Positions 26,011 to 33,940 of a DNA stretch of 64,000 bases are shown here, in pieces. Under the pieces are notes generated by a model, which was not told where the DNA came from, did not search any database, and saw nothing but the letters and a program-made list of their open reading frames with translations. A program made the translations under genes and the position numbers. The stretch comes from Ferrithrix thermotolerans DSM 19514 (GTDB lineage Bacteria > Actinomycetota > Acidimicrobiia > Acidimicrobiales > CAIXPF01), in the NCBI GenBank assembly GCA_945906305.1, contig CAMDQT010000002.1, positions 62,001 through 126,000 of the forward strand, in the 5' to 3' direction. Position 1 is the stretch's first letter. Each line of letters opens with the position of its first letter.

Positions 26011-27228
26011 ATGACCGAAGTGGCCGCGGTGAAGGCGGGGGCGACGGTACCGCGGTCCCGTCGAGTGATGCTGGTGGGGACCGCTCTGGTGACGGTCACC
26101 CCAATTGTGTCCCATACCTTTGGGCGTTCCACGTACGGGTTATTGCTGCCCGCGATGGAAGACACGATGGGTCTCAACCACGCTCAGACCGGCCTCGGTG
26201 GCACGGTCATCTATGCCGCCTATCTGCTCGGCGTGATCGCGGTGGCCTTGCTGTCGCGGCGCTTCGAGCCCATAACGATCCTTCGTGGTGGCGTGGCAAT
26301 CGCCGGCCTGGGCCTGGTGTGGATGGCCACCGTGCACTCCTTGCCGGCACTCATGTTCGGGCTGTTGCTCACCGGCGGAGCAGGCGCGGGGATCTGGATC
26401 ACGAGCCCCGGCATGGTGTCCGCCAGTGTGGCCCCCCAACGCCGCGGCGTGATGATCGGCCTGCTCACGGCGTCAGTGGGCTTCGGCACCTTCGTGCTCG
26501 GCATCGGCACCACGGCCGCCCGTCAGAGCACCGGTAACGAATTGCTGTGGCGGCCGGTGTGGATGTTCGAGGCCGTTGTCACCGCGTTCATCCTGCTTGG
26601 GTTGGTCCTTGTGGCGCGTCCACCTCGCACCGAGGTGGTGTCGGCACGCGGCTTCAGCCTCGATCGCTTGCGCAGCGTGCCGAATTGGAAACGGGTGACC
26701 GCGGCCTACGCCCTGTTCGCCGCGGTGGGCGCCGGGATCTCCCCGTTCCTGGTGCGCGCGCTGCAAAGCGACGCAGGGCTTAGCAAGGCCGGCGCGGCCT
26801 CGGTGTTCGCCGCCATGAGCCTGCTCGCCATTCCCGGGGCACCGCTGCTCGGAGCATTGTCCGATCGTGTGGGCCGCAAGCCGGTGATGGTCTTTGTGTT
26901 GGGCGCGGCCGGGACCGGGACTGCTGTGGTCGCGCTGGGACACGGGGTCGTGGCGGTACTCGGCACGTTCCTTTTCGGTTCGGTGTGGTCGAGTTACCCG
27001 ACGTTGGTGGCGACCTATGTGCGCGACCATACCGAGGCACGTGGTTTCAGCGAGGCATTGGCGACCATGACGATCTTTTACGGCGCGGCCGCATTGAGTG
27101 CGCCGTTCCTCACCGGCTGGTTGGCCGATCTCACCGGCCATTTCCGGGCACCCTTCGTCGGGCTCAGCGCACTTTGTCTTTGCGGTGCCGCACTCATGGC
27201 CGGTCTGCCGACGCGGTCGCGCCGATAG
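26011..27228 (+). CDS. MFS transporter
   Basis: A 405-residue, 12-helix major facilitator superfamily protein resembling the YbfB/YjiJ-type family (FGRSTYGLLLPAMEDTMGLNHAQTG; GGAGAGIWITSPGMVSASV). The second-half loop motif is LGALSDRVGRKPVMV. It is likely the uptake or efflux partner of the preceding dioxygenase and cupin. The ORF track start at 25867 reads through the cupin gene in another frame and is wrong; the ATG at 26011 fits the first membrane helix. It converges on the tandem CoA-transferase. Confidence 0.85.
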   Translation: MTEVAAVKAGATVPRSRRVMLVGTALVTVTPIVSHTFGRSTYGLLLPAMEDTMGLNHAQTGLGGTVIYAAYLLGVIAVALLSRRFEPITILRGGVAIAGLGLVWMATVHSLPALMFGLLLTGGAGAGIWITSPGMVSASVAPQRRGVMIGLLTASVGFGTFVLGIGTTAARQSTGNELLWRPVWMFEAVVTAFILLGLVLVARPPRTEVVSARGFSLDRLRSVPNWKRVTAAYALFAAVGAGISPFLVRALQSDAGLSKAGAASVFAAMSLLAIPGAPLLGALSDRVGRKPVMVFVLGAAGTGTAVVALGHGVVAVLGTFLFGSVWSSYPTLVATYVRDHTEARGFSEALATMTIFYGAAALSAPFLTGWLADLTGHFRAPFVGLSALCLCGAALMAGLPTRSRR

Positions 27229-27269
27229 CGCACCAGTAACGGTGGTGGAAGGAACGATTCCCGGGTGGG

Positions 27270-29708
27270 TCACTCCAGCAGTTCGGCCACCGCGAGTTCG
27301 GCAATGCGATCGGCGTCGTAGCCGAGCAGGTCGCTGAGCACCTCGAAGGAGTGCTCGCCGTACACCGGGCCGCCGCGTGTCGTATGGGCCGGGGTGCGCG
27401 ACAGTCGGAATCGGCTGGCTTCCACCACGGTATTGCCCTGGGCGGCATGGGTGACGCTCACAAAGTGGCCGCGATGGGCCAACTGCGCGTCCGCGGTGAA
27501 CTCCGGGGAGTTCTGTACCTGGTGGGCGGCCACGCCGATGGCTTGGAGTTGCTCCTGAACGAATTCCGCGTCGAGGTCCGCCACCCAGCCCGAGAGCACC
27601 GCGTCGAGGTTGCGCCGCTGCGTCCGGCGTGCCGTTGCGTCGAGGGAGGCTAAGTCGAGCCGGCCGATCAGCTTGCACATCGCCTGCCACGCACCCTGCT
27701 CGGTGATGGCAATCGCGACCCAGCGATCATCCCCACGGCAGCGGTAGACCCCATGGGGGGCGTAGACGTCGTCGTCGTTGCCCTGCCGCTCGGTGGGCCG
27801 GGAGTTGACGCTTTGGTTCAGCAACGCCGGAGCGAGCAGTTGTAGCGAGGCCTCGCCTTGGGCGAGGTCGATGTACTGGCCCTCGCCGGTGGCGCGGTGG
27901 TGCTCCACCGCGGCGAGGAGCACCGGCAGCAACATCTTGGGGGCGACATAGTCGGTGTATGCACCGAAAGGGCCACAGGCCGCCCGGTCGGGCCAGCCGA
28001 CGACGTCGAAGAAGCCGCTGATGGCGGCGGCCATGGTGCCGAACCCGGCGAGGGTGGTCCACGGGCCGCTCTGGCCCATGAGACAGGTGGAGGCCATGAT
28101 CAGGTCGGGTTTGATCTGGCGCAGGCTGTCGTAGTCAAGGCCCCAGCCCTTCATGGCCCGAGGTGAGAACGATTCGAGCACCACGTCGGCCCAGCGCACC
28201 AGGTCGACAATGACCTCACGAGCGCCGGGCTTGGACAGATCCAGTGCCAGGCCCAGCTTGCCCGCGTTCAGGTTGTTGAACAGACCAGAGTCATGGGGCC
28301 CGGTGCCGTTGTCCCGGAACGGTTGGAGGGTTCGGGCGGTGTCGACCCGGTTGGAGGACTCGACCCGTACCACGGTGGCGCCATAGTCGGCCAGCACTCT
28401 GCTCGTAGCTGGCCCGGCCATGACCCACATCAGGTCGAGCACCTTGAGACCTTCGAGCGCGCCACCGCGGCGCTGCGGGTTGGGGCTGCGGGGCGCGGTC
28501 GCCGGTCGGCGGGCCGCTTCGCCGAGCACCGAGATGTTGTCACGGCCGAGTGATGGCGCGGGGGGCAGAACCGCTAGTGGCGTGGCGCTGAGCTTGGCCA
28601 GCGCCCCGGGGTAGCGAACAGTGTGGCCGCTGTCGTGGGTGACGTCCTGCCAGAACTCGCGGGCCTCGAGCTGCGGGCTGGCGAGCACATCTTCGGTGGT
28701 GGCCACCGGGGCGATGAGCAGACGTCGGGCGAAGGCGGCGTCGAGCAGTTCTTGCTTGGTGCGGGTCAAAAGGAAACGGCCGATGTCGGCCTTCAGCTGC
28801 TCGTAGACGGCCATGGCCTCAGCCTGGGAGAACAAAACGGCAGCGAAGTTGACCCAGTCGTGATCTCGCTGCGCGGTGTCGACAAAGCCCTCCTCGTAGG
28901 CCCACTGCACCAGGTTGCGGGTGAAAGGCCCGATAGCCGCGCCAAAGAGCAGGGTGACGGAAACGTGCCCATCGGCGCAGGGCCACATCAGTTGGATGTG
29001 GACCGGGCCCACCTTCACCCCGCCCGCCACCCGGGTCAGCACGCTGGCGTTGAGCGACGTGGCCAACATCATGGACTGAGTGGCCTGCGAGATGGACTGT
29101 TGGGCGGACAGGTCGAGGTGTTGGCCGATCCCGGAATGGTGCTGGCGTTCATACAAGGCCACCAGGACGGCTCCGGCGGCATCGGCGGCGGCGTGATGGA
29201 AGGCCTGCCCAATGCCTATCCGGACCGGCGCCCGGTCATCGTCGCCGGTCAGGCTCATCTGTCCACCGGCAGCCACCACGGTGAGGTCGGTCGCCTTCCA
29301 ACCCGCCTTCGGACCGTCGCCACCGAACGGGCTGATCGAAGCCGTGATCAACGCCGGGTTCAGGGTGGCCACATCCTGTGGTGCCAAACCGAGTGCTTGC
29401 AGCCCACCCGGACCGAAGGACTCGATCAGCACGTCGGCCCCCGCGGCCAGCGTGTGCAGTTGCCTACGGCCCTCCTCGCTGTCCAGGTCAAGCACCACCG
29501 AACGCTTGCCGCGGTTGTAGCTCCAAAAGAACAGCGAAGATTCGCCTTCGGCGAGCCCATCCTGCACCGCAAAGGGTCCTACCCGCCGTGCGCTCGAGCC
29601 ACCTGGCGGCTCAATGAGGATTACCTCAGCCCCGAGGAACGCCAGTAACTGGCCCCCGAGTTGGCCGCGTTCGTCGGTCAGGTCCAGCACTCGGTAGGGG
29701 GCCAGCAT
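27270..29708 (-). CDS. Tandem-domain CaiB/BaiF CoA-transferase
   Basis: An 812-residue fusion of two family III CoA-transferase domains. Domain 1 (about 1-390) opens APYRVLDLTDERGQLGGQLLAFLGAEVILIEPPG and has NRGKRSVVLDLDSEEGR; domain 2 (about 415-812) opens LEGLKVLDLMWVMAGPATSRVLADYGATVVRVESS, with LNAGKLGLALDLSKPGAREV and GQSGPWTTLAGFGT. Single-domain members are about 400 residues, so this is a genuine fusion. Known family III enzymes move CoA between carboxylic acids as interlocked dimers. Domain 1 may be catalytically altered. The ATG is in good family register. It lies upstream of ilvE on the same strand only in the reverse order, with 64 bp between them. Confidence 0.85.
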   Translation of the reverse strand: MLAPYRVLDLTDERGQLGGQLLAFLGAEVILIEPPGGSSARRVGPFAVQDGLAEGESSLFFWSYNRGKRSVVLDLDSEEGRRQLHTLAAGADVLIESFGPGGLQALGLAPQDVATLNPALITASISPFGGDGPKAGWKATDLTVVAAGGQMSLTGDDDRAPVRIGIGQAFHHAAADAAGAVLVALYERQHHSGIGQHLDLSAQQSISQATQSMMLATSLNASVLTRVAGGVKVGPVHIQLMWPCADGHVSVTLLFGAAIGPFTRNLVQWAYEEGFVDTAQRDHDWVNFAAVLFSQAEAMAVYEQLKADIGRFLLTRTKQELLDAAFARRLLIAPVATTEDVLASPQLEAREFWQDVTHDSGHTVRYPGALAKLSATPLAVLPPAPSLGRDNISVLGEAARRPATAPRSPNPQRRGGALEGLKVLDLMWVMAGPATSRVLADYGATVVRVESSNRVDTARTLQPFRDNGTGPHDSGLFNNLNAGKLGLALDLSKPGAREVIVDLVRWADVVLESFSPRAMKGWGLDYDSLRQIKPDLIMASTCLMGQSGPWTTLAGFGTMAAAISGFFDVVGWPDRAACGPFGAYTDYVAPKMLLPVLLAAVEHHRATGEGQYIDLAQGEASLQLLAPALLNQSVNSRPTERQGNDDDVYAPHGVYRCRGDDRWVAIAITEQGAWQAMCKLIGRLDLASLDATARRTQRRNLDAVLSGWVADLDAEFVQEQLQAIGVAAHQVQNSPEFTADAQLAHRGHFVSVTHAAQGNTVVEASRFRLSRTPAHTTRGGPVYGEHSFEVLSDLLGYDADRIAELAVAELLE

Positions 29709-29772
29709 CGGTCAACCTCACGTCAAGAGCGGCGCCCGGCCAATGCGGAACCGGCCACCGGCATGGGAATGA

Positions 29773-30801
29773 TCAGGGGAGCGTCAGCCAGCCGTAAGGG
29801 TCGGGCCCGGCGGCGATGTGCAGGTCGGTCAAGGCCTTGCGTAGGCGCATCGAGTGCTCACCGATGCCGCCGTCGCCGACTGGGATCGACTCGCCGTTGT
29901 AGACCAACTTGCCCACCGGAGACAGCACCGCGGCGGTGCCGGTCAGTGCGGCTTCGCCGTCGGAACGCCGCGCCCACGCGATCACCTCGTCGACGGTGAC
30001 GTCTCGCTCCTCGACCACGAAGCCGAGATCGACGGCGAGGCGCAGCAACGAATCGCGGGTCACGCCGTGCAGGAAGTTGTCGTTCAACGCGGGGGTGACG
30101 ACGCGTCCGGCATCGATCAGCATGAAGTTGGCCGCACCCGTTTCCTGCACGGTGCCGCCCGGCGCGAACAACACCTGGTCGACCCCGAGCTTCTTCTTGG
30201 CCGCGAGCGTCGGGCGTAGCGCCATGACGTAATTGGCGCCGGACTTCACCACGCCGAAGGTCGGCGTGGTGCGCGGCTGCACGGTCTCGATGGCGAGGGC
30301 CAAGGGGCGGATACCCCCGGAGAAGTAGTCCCCGACGGGGCCAGCAAGCACATAGAGCAGCGCAGAAACCGACGGGGCGGCCGCGGCGCCGACGTTCTCC
30401 TCGGTGCCGACCAGCGTCGGTCGAAGGTAGAGCGAGCCCGGCTCCGCCGGCACCTCGGCGTCAGAGGCTCGAGTGACCTCACGGATCATGGTGTCGAGCA
30501 TGTCCTGGGGCGGCACCGGCAGGCACAACACTTCCGCCGACTGGCGCATCCGCGCCACGTGGGCCTCGGCCCGAAAAATTCGCACCACGTTGTCCAGCCC
30601 GCGATGGGCCTTGAGGCCCTCGAAACAGGCGCTGCCGTAATGCAGCACATGGGCCGCAGGGTGGAACGAGAACGGCTGTACCGGACCGAGGATTGGCTCA
30701 CCCCACGCGCCGTCCTCGAAGACCACGTGGGACATGGTGGCGGTGAACAGGGTGCCGAAGGGTGCGGTCGGCGGGGCGGGGATCGGTGTCGCAGAAGTCA
30801 C
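29773..30801 (-). CDS. ilvE: Branched-chain amino acid aminotransferase
   Basis: A fold-type IV PLP aminotransferase of 342 residues that transaminates leucine, isoleucine and valine with 2-oxoglutarate. The PLP lysine is in GVVKSGANYVMAL, ALHYGSACFEGLKAHRG-like residues (VLHYGSACFEGLKAHRG) form the substrate loop, and LFAPGGTVQETGAANFMLI is the family signature around the cofactor phosphate. Length and motifs match actinobacterial IlvE. The GTG start has TAGCGT 8 nt upstream. Its keto acid products would feed branched acyl-CoA pathways seen in the surrounding genes. Confidence 0.93.
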   Translation of the reverse strand: MTSATPIPAPPTAPFGTLFTATMSHVVFEDGAWGEPILGPVQPFSFHPAAHVLHYGSACFEGLKAHRGLDNVVRIFRAEAHVARMRQSAEVLCLPVPPQDMLDTMIREVTRASDAEVPAEPGSLYLRPTLVGTEENVGAAAAPSVSALLYVLAGPVGDYFSGGIRPLALAIETVQPRTTPTFGVVKSGANYVMALRPTLAAKKKLGVDQVLFAPGGTVQETGAANFMLIDAGRVVTPALNDNFLHGVTRDSLLRLAVDLGFVVEERDVTVDEVIAWARRSDGEAALTGTAAVLSPVGKLVYNGESIPVGDGGIGEHSMRLRKALTDLHIAAGPDPYGWLTLP

Positions 30802-30898
30802 TGGGCTCTACGCTACGCGGAGCGAGGCGGGTTACGCACGATGAAACCGCCTCCGGTCCGCAGCCCGCAATCAACCCAGCCGGGACGGCGCAGGCTCG

Positions 30899-32032
30899 AT
30901 GGGCGAGACTGCCAGGGTGCCGGACTTTTTGACCCCCGAGTTGCTGGATTGGCGGGAACGTGCCACCCGCCTCGCGAGCGAGCGTCTGCTGCGCCTGCGT
31001 GAGGACGTCACCCTCGATGAGCGCGAGCGGCGGCGGGCGGTTGTCGTCGCGTCCCGCGAGGCTGGCCTCTACGGGCTGACCCAGCCCAGCGAGGACGCAA
31101 CGCCGCCCTCGGCGCTGACCATGCTCGTGGTGCGCGAGGCCTTGGCCGCGGCGGGTTGCGGTGGGCTACGTGGCGTGTTCGGCGATGGACCCGGGGTGCT
31201 GGCCGGGGTGGGCGAGCCGTTGCGTAGCTCCCATCTGGTGCCCATGCTCGCGGGCGAGTTGCGGGCCGGCTTCGCCTTCACCGAGCCCAGCGACGCCCCC
31301 CGGCCGACGTGGGCCCGGATCGACGGTGACGAGTTGGTGATCACCGGTCAGAAGTCCTACGTCACCGGCGGGGCCGATGCCGACTTCCTCACCGCGACCG
31401 TCGAGGTGCAGGGCGAGGGGCCGGCGATGGTGGTGGTGGACACCGACCGCCGCGGCGTTCGCCTGCTGCGCCGCTTCGCCTCCTTCGACGGATCGCACCA
31501 CGCGGCGTTTGCTTTCGACGAGGTCCGGGTGCCTCGTAGCTACGTCCTTGGTCGCTCGGGTGAGGGCCGCGGCCGGGCCCTCGAGCGCATCAGCGAGGTG
31601 CGCCGAGTCATCGCCGCGGACTGCACCGGGACGGCTATGTGGGTGCTCGAGCTGCTTGCGGCGCACCTTGTCACCCCGCGGCCCGACGGTCGAGTACCAG
31701 GCGATCTCGAGCGGGCCCGTCTGCGCTACGGCGATCTGCGGGTCAAGGTCTACGCCGCCCGCAGCATGGTGTACCGCACGGCTCGGCTCACCGACGCCGG
31801 ACACAACGTGGTCAACGAATCCATGGCCGCCAAACTTTTCGCCAGCGAGGTGGCCAACGAGGTGGTCGACGGCGCGATCCAACTGGTCGGCGGCGAGGCA
31901 TTGGTGCAAGGCCACCCGTTGGAGCAGGTCATGCGAAGGCTGCGCACCCTGCGCCTCGCTGAAGGGGAGAGCGACGTGTTGCGGGTCAATGTCGCTCGTG
32001 GGTTGCTCGACCTTGGCCAAGGTCGGGTCTGA
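30899..32032 (+). CDS. Acyl-CoA dehydrogenase family protein
   Basis: A 377-residue acyl-CoA dehydrogenase. Recognisable parts are AGFAFTEPSDAP in the flavin region, DGDELVITGQKSYVTGGADADF, VRVPRSYVLG, and the terminal IQLVGGEALVQGHPLEQVMRRLRTLRLAEGESDVLRVNVARGLL, where EG-x-SD replaces the usual EGTSE. The N-terminal half is shorter than in the two FadE paralogues at 7.7 and 11.9 kb and it is more distant from them. Electrons would go to EtfBA. The ATG at 30899 is the only good start with sensible length; a GTG at 30917 is an alternative. Confidence 0.83.
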   Translation: MGETARVPDFLTPELLDWRERATRLASERLLRLREDVTLDERERRRAVVVASREAGLYGLTQPSEDATPPSALTMLVVREALAAAGCGGLRGVFGDGPGVLAGVGEPLRSSHLVPMLAGELRAGFAFTEPSDAPRPTWARIDGDELVITGQKSYVTGGADADFLTATVEVQGEGPAMVVVDTDRRGVRLLRRFASFDGSHHAAFAFDEVRVPRSYVLGRSGEGRGRALERISEVRRVIAADCTGTAMWVLELLAAHLVTPRPDGRVPGDLERARLRYGDLRVKVYAARSMVYRTARLTDAGHNVVNESMAAKLFASEVANEVVDGAIQLVGGEALVQGHPLEQVMRRLRTLRLAEGESDVLRVNVARGLLDLGQGRV

Positions 32033-32038
32033 AGGACC

Positions 32039-32494
32039 TCAGGGCGGCGTCGGTCGTGCCCGCACGGTCATTCGCACGTCGACGTTGCCCTTGATGGCCT
32101 GGTGGAAGGGGCAGTAGCGCGTCGCTTCCTCACACAACGCCTCGGCCCCTTCTTGGCTGAGCGCAGGTAGGTCGATCCACAAATCGACTTCGATTTGGTT
32201 GGTGCGGTCCGCCGCCCGTCCGAAGCGCACCTCGGCCGTGACCGCAAGCCCTTGGAGATCTTCGGGTCGGCGGTGTACCCGCCGCAGGGTGTGCTCCAGC
32301 GCGAACACCATGCACCCCGACAGGGTCGAACCGAAGAGTTGCTCGGGGTTGGTGGAATCGGCGCGAGCCTCGCCACCGAGATTCACCGGAAGGGTGAGTA
32401 GGGCCGCCAGCCCGCCGGCAACGACGTCGACTTCGGGTGGAACAGACCCTTCCCGCAGGGCCGCATTGACCGTCTCGCGGTGCAAGATGCGCAT
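32039..32494 (-). CDS. OsmC/Ohr family peroxide reductase
   Basis: A 151-residue OsmC-fold protein. The two reactive cysteines are present: one in STNPEQLFGSTLSGCMVFALE and the second in RYCPFHQAIKGNVDV, as in organic hydroperoxide reductases. Such proteins reduce organic hydroperoxides with thiol or lipoyl donors. The ATG at 32494 matches the family N-terminus MRILHRETVNA and has TAGGGT 7 nt upstream; the track uses an in-frame GTG three codons earlier. It could help remove lipid peroxides in a fatty-acid-degrading cell, but that is inference. Confidence 0.85.
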   Translation of the reverse strand: MRILHRETVNAALREGSVPPEVDVVAGGLAALLTLPVNLGGEARADSTNPEQLFGSTLSGCMVFALEHTLRRVHRRPEDLQGLAVTAEVRFGRAADRTNQIEVDLWIDLPALSQEGAEALCEEATRYCPFHQAIKGNVDVRMTVRARPTPP

Positions 32495-32501
32495 GGACCC
32501 C

Positions 32502-32507
32502 ACCCTA
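32502..32507 (-). promoter_or_regulatory. -10 element of leaderless osmC-like mRNA
   Basis: TAGGGT on the minus strand, 7 nt before the ATG at 32494. Confidence 0.45.
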
Positions 32508-32539
32508 GGGCCCGGCCGCGGCGGCGCCAGCGCGTCGGT

Positions 32540-33235
32540 CTAGCGCCCCGACGCGGGAGCTGCACCTTCGAGCTGCACGATCATGCCGAGCAACTGCTCA
32601 AACGCGGCGTCGTTCTGCCCGCCTTCGGTCACGACGAGGTCGGCATGGATTTTGGTCGGTTCGACGAACTCGTCATGGGCATCGCGAACCGTTGCCAGGT
32701 ACTGCTCGATCACCTGCTCGGCGCTGCGGCCGCGTTCGGCAACATCGCGGCGCAGGCGCCGGATGAAGCGCACATCGGCCTCGGTGTGCACGAACACCTT
32801 GAGGTCGAACTGCTGGCGAAGCCGCGGGTCGTGCAAGGCGAGAATGCCCTCAACGACAATCAGCGGTGTCGGCACGACGTGGCGTCGTCCCTCCTCCCGT
32901 ACGTGTGCGCTGAAGTCATACCGCGGCACCTGGATCGGTGCGCCGCGGCGCAGCGCTTCGAGGTGGCTCAACAGCAAAGGCCAGTCGAGGGCCGCGGGAT
33001 GGTCGTAGTTCACCTCGGCCCGTCGCTCGAGGGCCAGGGCCGATTCGTCGTGGTAATACGCGTCGAGGGTGATCACCGCCACCTCATCTGGTCCCAGGGC
33101 ATCGGCGAGGCGGCGGGCCACCGTCGATTTGCCCGACCCGGTACCGCCAGCCACGCCGATCACGATTGGCCCTCGAGTGGGTGGCTTCGTCGATCGGCCC
33201 CGAAGGTGCCCGTTCGTCGCGGCGTCGCGGCTCAT
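32540..33235 (-). CDS. udk: Uridine kinase
   Basis: A pyrimidine salvage kinase (uridine/cytidine to UMP/CMP, using ATP or GTP) of 231 residues. The P-loop is GVAGGTGSGKSTVARRL, the nucleoside-site motif includes LDAYYHD, NYDHPAALDWPLLLSHLEAL is the classic uridine kinase signature, and PRYDFSAHVR and VVEGILALHDPRLR follow. The ATG at 33235 lies inside the first copy of a 32-bp tandem repeat, so the promoter or leader has been duplicated. The N-terminal 20 residues before the P-loop are extra and polar; a later start is possible but no better candidate is visible. Confidence 0.9.
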   Translation of the reverse strand: MSRDAATNGHLRGRSTKPPTRGPIVIGVAGGTGSGKSTVARRLADALGPDEVAVITLDAYYHDESALALERRAEVNYDHPAALDWPLLLSHLEALRRGAPIQVPRYDFSAHVREEGRRHVVPTPLIVVEGILALHDPRLRQQFDLKVFVHTEADVRFIRRLRRDVAERGRSAEQVIEQYLATVRDAHDEFVEPTKIHADLVVTEGGQNDAAFEQLLGMIVQLEGAAPASGR

Positions 33236-33313
33236 TTGAGGGTCGCTCGGCGCGAGTTGGTTCTCATTTGAGGGTCGCTCGTCGCTCGTCGCGGCTCATT
33301 TGAGGGTCGCTCG
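33231..33313. repeat. Three 19-bp direct repeats at 32-bp spacing (stop/start junction)
   Basis: CTCATTTGAGGGTCGCTCG occurs at 33231, 33263 and 33295, exactly 32 bp apart. The third copy contains the stop codon of the small membrane protein and the first contains the start codon of udk, both read on the minus strand. The pattern is a tandem duplication of the gene junction; because 32 is not a multiple of three, each copy of the ATG lies in a different frame. Confidence 0.9.
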
Positions 33314-33565
33314 TCGCTCCTCGCGCTCCGCAGCCTTGACGCCGTACCCGTAGACGATCGCTGGGGCCAGAACGATCGACCCGATTGCCATCGACACCAC
33401 CATGGTGGTGGTCATGGTTGTTGTGTAGCCAAATGCGTACCCGATGCCGAACACCACGATGGCAACGAGGTAGAGGCCGTAACCCGTGCGTTTACCGATA
33501 CTGACCAGCCGGGCGATGGCGCGACGCTGGCTTAGGACGGGATCGAGGGTTGCCACGTCGGCCAT
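33296..33565 (-). CDS. Small two-helix membrane protein
   Basis: An 89-residue protein (MADVATLDPVLSQRRAIARLVSIGKRTGYG) with two predicted membrane helices: GLYLVAIVVFGIGYAFGYT and MVVSMAIGSIVLAPAIVYGYGV, separated by a Thr/Met-rich turn (TTTMTTTM). The C-terminus is charged. The track ORF adds nine residues; the Met at 33565 looks better. I do not recognise a family with certainty. It precedes uridine kinase on the same strand and its final codons are part of the 32-bp repeat. Confidence 0.65.
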   Translation of the reverse strand: MADVATLDPVLSQRRAIARLVSIGKRTGYGLYLVAIVVFGIGYAFGYTTTMTTTMVVSMAIGSIVLAPAIVYGYGVKAAEREERRATLK

Positions 33566-33666
33566 GGTAGTTCGCTGGCCCCGATGCGTCACCGCCGCGA
33601 ATCGGCCTCGGCGCTGGCGCCCCGCCGCTCGAAGAGGGCAGGTTCGCGACCCCAGGAACGCACGGC

Positions 33667-33672
33667 TAGAGT
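33667..33672 (+). promoter_or_regulatory. Possible -10 element upstream of the biotin carrier gene
   Basis: TAGAGT lies about 53 nt before the GTG start, giving a conventional leader with a ggggga ribosome site. The rest of the 159-bp gap (33566-33724) shows nothing else clear. Confidence 0.35.
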
Positions 33673-33724
33673 GCCCAGGTCATTCCAGATGGCGCCATGA
33701 GGTGCCAGAGCTATCGGGGGAATC

Positions 33725-33937
33725 GTGGCCGACGTCAAGGCTGAGATCGCAGCCAATGTATGGCAGGTGGTCGTCGAAGTCGGTGCCACCGTCGCCGAGG
33801 GTGACGAGCTCATCATCTTGGAGTCCATGAAAATGGAAATTCCCGTGACGGCACCGCATGCGGGCACGGTGACGGAGTTGCGGGTGAAGCCCGAGCAGCA
33901 GGTACAAGAGGGCGACGTGCTCGCGGTCATCAGCTGA
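33725..33937 (+). CDS. Biotin carboxyl carrier (biotin/lipoyl attachment) protein
   Basis: A 70-residue stand-alone biotinyl domain. The biotinylation motif ESMKMEIPV (usually EAMKM or ESMKM) and the closing GDVLAVIS are plain, and the protein starts directly at the domain. It would accept biotin on the Lys and carry CO2 for an acyl-CoA carboxylase. No carboxylase subunit is encoded nearby, so it probably serves a distant enzyme. The GTG start is 6 nt after ggggga. It is convergent with the lipoprotein gene that follows. Confidence 0.88.
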   Translation: MADVKAEIAANVWQVVVEVGATVAEGDELIILESMKMEIPVTAPHAGTVTELRVKPEQQVQEGDVLAVIS

Positions 33938-33940
33938 GGG

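Noticed and set aside
26473-27690. 405-residue minus-strand ORF
   Set aside because: Antisense to the MFS transporter and overlapping the CoA-transferase in another frame; no recognisable motif.
28623-29648. 341-residue plus-strand ORF
   Set aside because: Antisense to the first domain of the tandem CoA-transferase; shadow frame.
33231-33313. CRISPR array
   Set aside because: The three 19-bp repeats with 13-bp spacers are too short and the array includes a gene junction; there are no cas genes.
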